From Marinobacter nanhaiticus D15-8W (GTDB taxonomy: Bacteria; Pseudomonadota; Gammaproteobacteria; Pseudomonadales; Oleiphilaceae), in contig NZ_AP028878.1 of NCBI RefSeq assembly GCF_036511935.1, positions 5,270,001 through 5,334,000 of the forward strand: a stretch of DNA of 64,000 nt, read 5' to 3'. A program made the translations under genes and the position numbers. This document shows positions 59,281-64,000 of this stretch, one piece after another (positions within the stretch are counted from its first letter, which is position 1; each line of letters starts with the position of its first letter). The notes under the pieces are model-generated. The model did not search any database and was not told where the DNA came from. It saw only the letters and a program-made list of their open reading frames with translations.

Positions 59281-59539
59281 TTTGCATGCTCCTTCGCATT
59301 TTAATTAGCGAATGTGCATGCACCTGATGTGCCAGCGACGAATTCCGGCCTTCTCAGTAGCTCAATAAATACTTATAAATTAGTTATTTACATGTATAGG
59401 CAAGGGTCATTGCGAGGTTTGTATGCAGATAGAGAAACTTCCCGTGAATTTGGTATGCACTATTCACAGGCAGAAAAACGGATAGCGCACCAAAGGGCCG
59501 CCCTGACATAAAAGGCTGGTGCAGGAGCCCATAAAAAGG

Positions 59540-59749
59540 TTCATCGCACTTTAGCGAGAATTCTTGTAGTGCAGAGCAGTCCGGGAATGGGCAGCCAGAG
59601 GACTGCTCCGAAGCTGAAGCGTCTGCTACATTTTCCAGATAACTCGAGCATGTAGCAGATGCTTTAGCTTCTGAGGCGCCGAAGGTGTCCATGGTCTTAA
59701 AACGCGTGCAAAGGACACCCGGCTCCCTGCCACGCCAATGCGCGATGAA
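59540..59749. repeat. 210-bp MITE-like element, copy B
   Basis: This element starts TTCATCGCACTTTAGCG and ends CGCGATGAA, is exactly as long as copy A (48158-48367), and aligns with it along the whole length, differing mainly by substitutions and a few one-base shifts. The outer inverted repeat extends to GGTTCATCGC and GCGATGAACC. It is non-coding and lies between the peptide-transporter operon and a terminator. Confidence 0.75.
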
Positions 59750-59756
59750 CCACAAA

Positions 59757-59791
59757 AAAGCCGGTACTGGATGACGCCAGTACCGGCTTTT
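59757..59791 (-). terminator. rho-independent terminator
   Basis: AAAAGCCGGTACTGG-type arms of 14 bases enclose a six-base loop. On the minus strand a T-run follows, and the hairpin is 14 bases after the stop of the solute-binding-protein gene at 59806. Confidence 0.85.
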
Positions 59792-59805
59792 CTTCTAGCT
59801 ATCGA

Positions 59806-60552
59806 TCAAAGACCGTACTTGTCCTCGATCGCTTCGTACATGCCGTTTTCACGAATGGTTTCCAGGCCTTCCTTCAATTCCTCGATCACCTCGTCCGGGG
59901 TATTCGGGTTCATGGCCAGGTAGAGTTCGGTCTTGTTGAACGAGTAGACCGGCACCAGACCTTCCACATCCTGCTGGGAGGCGAAGTAGGGACCCGCCAG
60001 GCGATCAGCGATCCACAGGTCGATCTGCTCTAAAGCCAGACGCTTGGGGTTGAGGTCGTCACTATCCAGTTGGGACACCGTGTAGCCACGCTTGAGCAGG
60101 TACTCGGTCATGACGTCACCACGGTAGCCCCCGATGGTCATGCCCTTGGCGTCTTCCAGCTCATCCATTTCGATATCGCTGCCCGGGGGGGCAAAGACGG
60201 TCCACAGGTTGCGGGTCAGAGGGCCCACCCACTTGAATCGCGGTGCACGATCCTCGGTGTACGTAGTGCAGAAGATACCGTGGTTGGGCTTGTCCAGTAC
60301 GCGGTTGTAGCCGTAGTCCCAGTTGCGCAGCTTGATGATGTATTCCAGGTCGGTATGGGACATGATCGCCTTGACCATTTCCGTGCATAGACCATCGATA
60401 TCCTCCCCCGTGTGCTCAAAAGCGCGGCCGGAGGCGCTCATGTTGTAGGGCGGGAAGTTTTCAGTGTAGAAATAAAGCTTTTCGGCAGCCTGGACACCGG
60501 TCGCCGGCAACAGGGACAGGGCGAGCAACCCCAGAACGAGCACTTTGCGCAT
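59806..60552 (-). CDS. orphan solute-binding protein (family 3), paralogue 1
   Basis: The 248-residue precursor has a signal peptide (AAPs at about residue 22) and a type-2 periplasmic binding fold (KLYFYTENFPPYNMSASGRAFEH; NPKRLALEQIDLWIADRLAGPYF). It is highly similar to the protein encoded 200 bases upstream on the same strand, so they are tandem paralogues. No transporter gene is nearby. The ligand is unknown. Confidence 0.9.
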   Translation of the reverse strand: MRKVLVLGLLALSLLPATGVQAAEKLYFYTENFPPYNMSASGRAFEHTGEDIDGLCTEMVKAIMSHTDLEYIIKLRNWDYGYNRVLDKPNHGIFCTTYTEDRAPRFKWVGPLTRNLWTVFAPPGSDIEMDELEDAKGMTIGGYRGDVMTEYLLKRGYTVSQLDSDDLNPKRLALEQIDLWIADRLAGPYFASQQDVEGLVPVYSFNKTELYLAMNPNTPDEVIEELKEGLETIRENGMYEAIEDKYGL

Positions 60553-60755
60553 GGCAGGGAATCTCCACGATTTCTTTTTTCTTCGCAGTCCGGAAGGACT
60601 CCGGACGAAAGGTAAATCGTCCGAAAGTCTACCCTAAGGCCGGACCGCATTGCGTCTGCTTCCCTGTTCGTTTTTGTAAAACTGCGGCGTATGTAAGCCT
60701 ATGAATCAACGTACTAAATTTTTATTCACCTGTTAATTCATACACCTAACGATGG

Positions 60756-61508
60756 CTAGAGTCCGTACTTTTCCTCGATGGCGCCGTACATACCATTGTC
60801 GTGGATGGCCTTAAGGCCCGCTAGCAATTCCTCAATGACTGCGTCGGAGGTCTTGGGATTCATGGCCAGGTAGAGTTCGGTCTTGTTGAAGGAATAGGCC
60901 GGTATCAGGCCATCGACGTCCTGCTGTGAGGCCATGTAGGGACCTGCCAACCGGTCGCCGATCCAGACGTCGATCTGGCCCAGGGCCAACCGCTTTGGGT
61001 TCAGGTCGTCGCTATCGAGGGCCGATACCTTATAACCGTGCTTGAGCATGTAGACCGTCTTCACGTCATTTCGATAGCCACCGATCGTCATACCCTTGAT
61101 ATCAGAGAGGCTGTCGATCGTCAGCTTGCTACCGGGCGGCGTGAAGATGGTCCATTCGTTGCGGGTCAACGGACCGACCCATTTGAATAACGGCGCACGA
61201 TCCTCGGTATAGGTGGTGCAGAACAGGCCATGGTTGGGCTTATCCAGCACCTTGGTGTAGCCGTAGTCCCAGGTCCGCAGCTTCATGCGGTACTCCAGCT
61301 CGGTGTGGGACAAGATGGCCTTGACCATCTCGGTACACAGGCCCTCGATACGGTCCTCGCTATGCTCAAAGGCGCGGCCGGAGATGCTCATGTTGTAGGG
61401 CGGGAAATTTTCAGTGTAGAGGTAGATCTTCTCCTTATCCGCGCCCTGGACAGCAGCGGGTAACAACAGGGTCAGCAACAACGAGCAGAAAACAGGAACC
61501 TTGCCCAT
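60756..61508 (-). CDS. orphan solute-binding protein (family 3), paralogue 2
   Basis: The 250-residue precursor has a signal peptide and the same family-3 fold as its neighbour, including IYLYTENFPPYNMSISGRAF and NPKRLALGQIDVWIGDRLAGP. The start at 61508 follows GGAG by nine bases; an upstream frame adds 13 non-signal residues. It is probably a tandem duplicate of the downstream gene, with its own promoter in the 61509-61701 gap. Substrate unknown. Confidence 0.9.
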   Translation of the reverse strand: MGKVPVFCSLLLTLLLPAAVQGADKEKIYLYTENFPPYNMSISGRAFEHSEDRIEGLCTEMVKAILSHTELEYRMKLRTWDYGYTKVLDKPNHGLFCTTYTEDRAPLFKWVGPLTRNEWTIFTPPGSKLTIDSLSDIKGMTIGGYRNDVKTVYMLKHGYKVSALDSDDLNPKRLALGQIDVWIGDRLAGPYMASQQDVDGLIPAYSFNKTELYLAMNPKTSDAVIEELLAGLKAIHDNGMYGAIEEKYGL

Positions 61509-61701
61509 GACTTGGATCTCCGGGGGGTGCATCTCAACTTCAGACACCGGGAGATTGCATAGTCCAAGCCAGTTTTATCGGTTCGCGTAAGCTCGCATCA
61601 ACACTGGAGTTTTCCCCCGGAAACCATGATCTCATCGCGCAACGTGTTGAAATCATGGTTTGTATTGGTGCCCCCATGCGCGCTTTGGGGGCACTATCAG
61701 G

Positions 61702-63063
61702 CTACTTGCCGATGCAGAAACTGCTGAATATCTTCCCGAGCAGATCGTCCGGCGTCATCGCACCGGTAATTTCCCCCAGAGCATCCTGGGCCATCCGCAG
61801 GTCTTCGGCCAGGAGTTCGCCTGCTCCATACCCCTCCAACTGGGCTTGCCCCTGAACCAGGCAGTCGCGGGCCTTTTCCAGGGCAACCAGATGACGGCGG
61901 CGGGCCAGGAAACCACCTTCGGTGGTGGTCGCATATCCCATACAGGCTTTCAGGTGATCCCGCAGGACATCGAGTCCCTCGCCGGACTTGGCAGCGATGC
62001 GAATGATCGGAGCAGCGTCGTCATCACTGTAGCCGGCGGCCTCGCCGCTCAGGTCGACCTTGTTGCGGATCACCGTCAGCGGCGCATTGTTCGGCAACTG
62101 ATGGATAAAATCAGGCCAGATCGCCTCGGGCCGGGTTTCACCGGTTGTGGTGGCATCCACCATCAACAGGATGCGGTCGGCCTGCCGGATTTCGTCCCAG
62201 GCCCGGGCGATACCGATCTGTTCCACTTCGTCCGGGCTGTCACGCAAACCGGCCGTATCGATCACATGCAAGGGCATTCCATCAATGTGGATATGTTCGC
62301 GTAACACGTCCCGGGTCGTGCCTTCTATCGCCGTAACGATTGCCGCTTCGCGTCCGGCCAGCGCATTGAGCAGACTGGATTTGCCGGCATTGGGGCGGCC
62401 CGCGATGACGACCCGCATGCCGTCGCGCAGGATAGTACCTTGCTGTGCTTCGGCCAGGATCGTAGCCAGGTCGTCCATGATGGTTTGCAGATCCCCGGCG
62501 ACCTTGCCATCCGCCAGGAAGTCGATCTCCTCTTCGGGAAAGTCGATCGCGGCCTCCACATAGATACGCAGGTGGGTAAGTGATTCCACCAACGTTTCGA
62601 TACGCTGTGAGAAGGCACCCTGCAACGACCGGATGGCGCAGCGGGCCGCCTGTTCAGAACTACTCTCAATCAGGTCGGCAATGGCTTCGGCCTGGGTGAG
62701 GTCCACCTTGTCATTGAGAAAGGCCCGCTCGGAGAACTCGCCAGGCCGCGCCAGCCGTGCTCCCTGTTCACAGACTTCCCGCAGCAACAGATCCAGGATC
62801 ACGGACCCCCCGTGACCATGAAGCTCGAACACGTCTTCACCCGTGAACGAGTGGGGGTTTGGGAAATACAGGCCCAGCCCCTCATCGATGACCGATCCAT
62901 CGCTGGCGCGAAATGGCCCGTAGTGGGCATAGCGGGGTCTGGGAGCGAACCCGAGGATACGCTGGGCGATGATTCCGGCATCCGGGCCTGACAGACGAAT
63001 AATCCCCACACCGGCCCGGCCGGGTGCGGTGGCAATGGCAGCAATGGTGTCGGTGGTGTGCAT
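61702..63063 (-). CDS. mnmE: tRNA-modifying GTPase MnmE
   Basis: The 453-residue protein has the N-terminal tetrahydrofolate-binding domain ([15 protein letters not shown]), the G domain with GRPNAGKSS (P-loop), TRDV and DTAGLRDS, and ends with the conserved FCIGK whose Cys450 is functional. With MnmG it makes cmnm5U34 in tRNA. It is the gene downstream of yidC, as is usual, but it is 24 kb from mnmG. Confidence 0.98.
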   Translation of the reverse strand: MHTTDTIAAIATAPGRAGVGIIRLSGPDAGIIAQRILGFAPRPRYAHYGPFRASDGSVIDEGLGLYFPNPHSFTGEDVFELHGHGGSVILDLLLREVCEQGARLARPGEFSERAFLNDKVDLTQAEAIADLIESSSEQAARCAIRSLQGAFSQRIETLVESLTHLRIYVEAAIDFPEEEIDFLADGKVAGDLQTIMDDLATILAEAQQGTILRDGMRVVIAGRPNAGKSSLLNALAGREAAIVTAIEGTTRDVLREHIHIDGMPLHVIDTAGLRDSPDEVEQIGIARAWDEIRQADRILLMVDATTTGETRPEAIWPDFIHQLPNNAPLTVIRNKVDLSGEAAGYSDDDAAPIIRIAAKSGEGLDVLRDHLKACMGYATTTEGGFLARRRHLVALEKARDCLVQGQAQLEGYGAGELLAEDLRMAQDALGEITGAMTPDDLLGKIFSSFCIGK

Positions 63064-63124
63064 AGGTCGATTACCCGGCGCGGCCTGGAGCCAGCGTCAA
63101 ACAGTCAAAGTGCATGCTAAACGA

Positions 63125-63150
63125 AACAGGGCCCCTTGCGGAGCCCTGTT
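63125..63150 (-). terminator. hairpin between yidC and mnmE
   Basis: AACAGGGC and GCCCTGTT form an eight-base stem, and TTTCGTTT follows on the minus strand. It lies 35 bases after the yidC stop, in the gap before mnmE, and may end or attenuate transcription from yidC. Confidence 0.55.
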
Positions 63151-63184
63151 AATCGGTTTGCCAAGTCCTGTGGATAACTCCAGG

Positions 63185-64000
63185 TCAGGCCTTCTTACCG
63201 ATGCCTTCCGCCTCGATCTTGCGTGTGATGTACCACTGCTGAGCAATGGACAGCACGTTGTTCACCAGCCAGTAGAGCACCAGGCCCGCCGGGAACCAGA
63301 GGAAGAACACGGTGAAGATCAATGGCATCAGTTTCATCACCTTCGCTTGCATGGGATCCGGCGGTGTCGGGTTCAGGCTCATCTGGATGAACATACTCGC
63401 ACCCATCAGGATCGGCAGGATGAAGTACGGGTCCATCACCGACAGGTCGTGTATCCACAGGACAAAGGGCGCATGTCGGAGCTGCACGCTCTCGAAAAGA
63501 ACCCAATACAGCGAAATGAACACCGGCATCTGTACGAGGATAGGTAAACAGCCGCCCAACGGATTGATCTTCTCCCGTTTGTAGAGCGCCATCATTTCCT
63601 GGGACATCCGCTGTCGGTCATCACCGTAGAGTTCACGCAATCGAGTCAGCTGTGGCGCCACGGCACGCATACGCGCCATGGACCGATAGCTGGTCGCGGA
63701 AAGCTTGAAGAACAGCAGCTTGACCGAGACCGTCAGCAGAATGATAGCTACGCCCCAGTTGCCCACCAGATCATGGAACCAGTCCAGCACAATGAACAGG
63801 GGCAGGGCGATAAAGAACAGGAAGCCGAAGTCGACCGTGCGGTCCAGGTTCGGTGCGACGGTTTCCAGCCGTTCGATAATCTTTGGCCCCACGTAGGCAC
63901 GAGCCCCGACTTCCGCCTGTTGGCCTGGCTCGACGGTCGTTGCTCCACTGACGAAGCCCATGACTGTGAGGTTATTACGCTGTGCCGTCTGGTATTTGTG
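63185..64000 (-). CDS. yidC: membrane-protein insertase YidC, C-terminal part (cut by window edge)
   Basis: The frame stays open to the window edge, so the N-terminal part lies outside. About 271 residues are visible, with the conserved core: [23 protein letters not shown], then [26 protein letters not shown], and the late helices ending [13 protein letters not shown]. The conserved Arg of the hydrophilic groove is probably within SYRSMARMR. YidC inserts and folds inner-membrane proteins, including subunit c of the ATP synthase encoded nearby. Confidence 0.97.
   Translation of the reverse strand, partial: HKYQTAQRNNLTVMGFVSGATTVEPGQQAEVGARAYVGPKIIERLETVAPNLDRTVDFGFLFFIALPLFIVLDWFHDLVGNWGVAIILLTVSVKLLFFKLSATSYRSMARMRAVAPQLTRLRELYGDDRQRMSQEMMALYKREKINPLGGCLPILVQMPVFISLYWVLFESVQLRHAPFVLWIHDLSVMDPYFILPILMGASMFIQMSLNPTPPDPMQAKVMKLMPLIFTVFFLWFPAGLVLYWLVNNVLSIAQQWYITRKIEAEGIGKKA

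Overview
The window looks like chromosomal DNA of a marine or moderately halophilic gammaproteobacterium, most like Marinobacter and its relatives. This is inferred from gene content and order: yidC-mnmE, mnmG-rsmG-parA-parB-atpIBEFHAGDC-glmU-glmS, an ectoine hydroxylase, NhaB, OmpW and many acyl-CoA dehydrogenases. Base composition is fairly GC-rich. Nearly all genes are intact; only the first (acyl-CoA dehydrogenase) and the last (yidC) are cut by the window edges. I saw no tRNA, rRNA, CRISPR array, prophage or transposase.

Layout. (1) 1-9.2 kb: catabolic and redox genes, namely a two-subunit acyl-CoA dehydrogenase with a short-chain dehydrogenase, a Baeyer-Villiger-type monooxygenase divergent from a TetR regulator, an Old Yellow Enzyme divergent from an HxlR regulator, and OmpW. 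Both divergent promoter regions carry clear palindromic operators. (2) 9.3-20 kb: mixed housekeeping genes, including rhlE, transport genes, an M23 peptidase, an alpha/beta hydrolase coupled to a small partner protein, a tandem universal stress protein and nhaB. (3) 20-22 kb: a possible small gene behind a Fur-like box and hairpins, then a dadA-like amino-acid dehydrogenase controlled by a tandem glycine riboswitch. (4) 22-37.2 kb: glmS, glmU, the complete nine-gene ATP synthase operon with a near-consensus promoter, parB, parA, rsmG and mnmG, all on the minus strand. (5) 37.2-37.5 kb: an AT-rich gap with two perfect DnaA boxes and one weaker box, a good candidate for oriC or part of it. (6) 37.5-61.6 kb: about 24 kb between mnmG and mnmE, which are usually close neighbours. 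It holds an LplT-PlsC fusion, an EAL phosphodiesterase, an RND efflux pair, a DmdC-type acyl-CoA dehydrogenase, an orphan ectoine hydroxylase, a lipoprotein pair, a seven-gene peptide ABC transporter/gamma-glutamyltransferase/TauE operon, and two tandem solute-binding-protein paralogues. (7) 61.7-64 kb: mnmE and the 3' part of yidC.

How the genes work together. The ATP synthase operon, parAB and the MnmE/MnmG pair (tRNA wobble-uridine modification) are the usual origin-proximal core. The GntR-GGT-Dpp/Gsi-like operon reads as uptake and cleavage of a peptide, possibly a gamma-glutamyl compound such as glutathione, with TauE exporting a sulfur product; the substrate is inference. The most unusual structures are non-coding: two 210-bp elements with terminal inverted repeats, a related core copy elsewhere, the glycine riboswitch on a dadA-like gene, and the Fur-box/hairpin/small-ORF segment near 20.1-20.4 kb.
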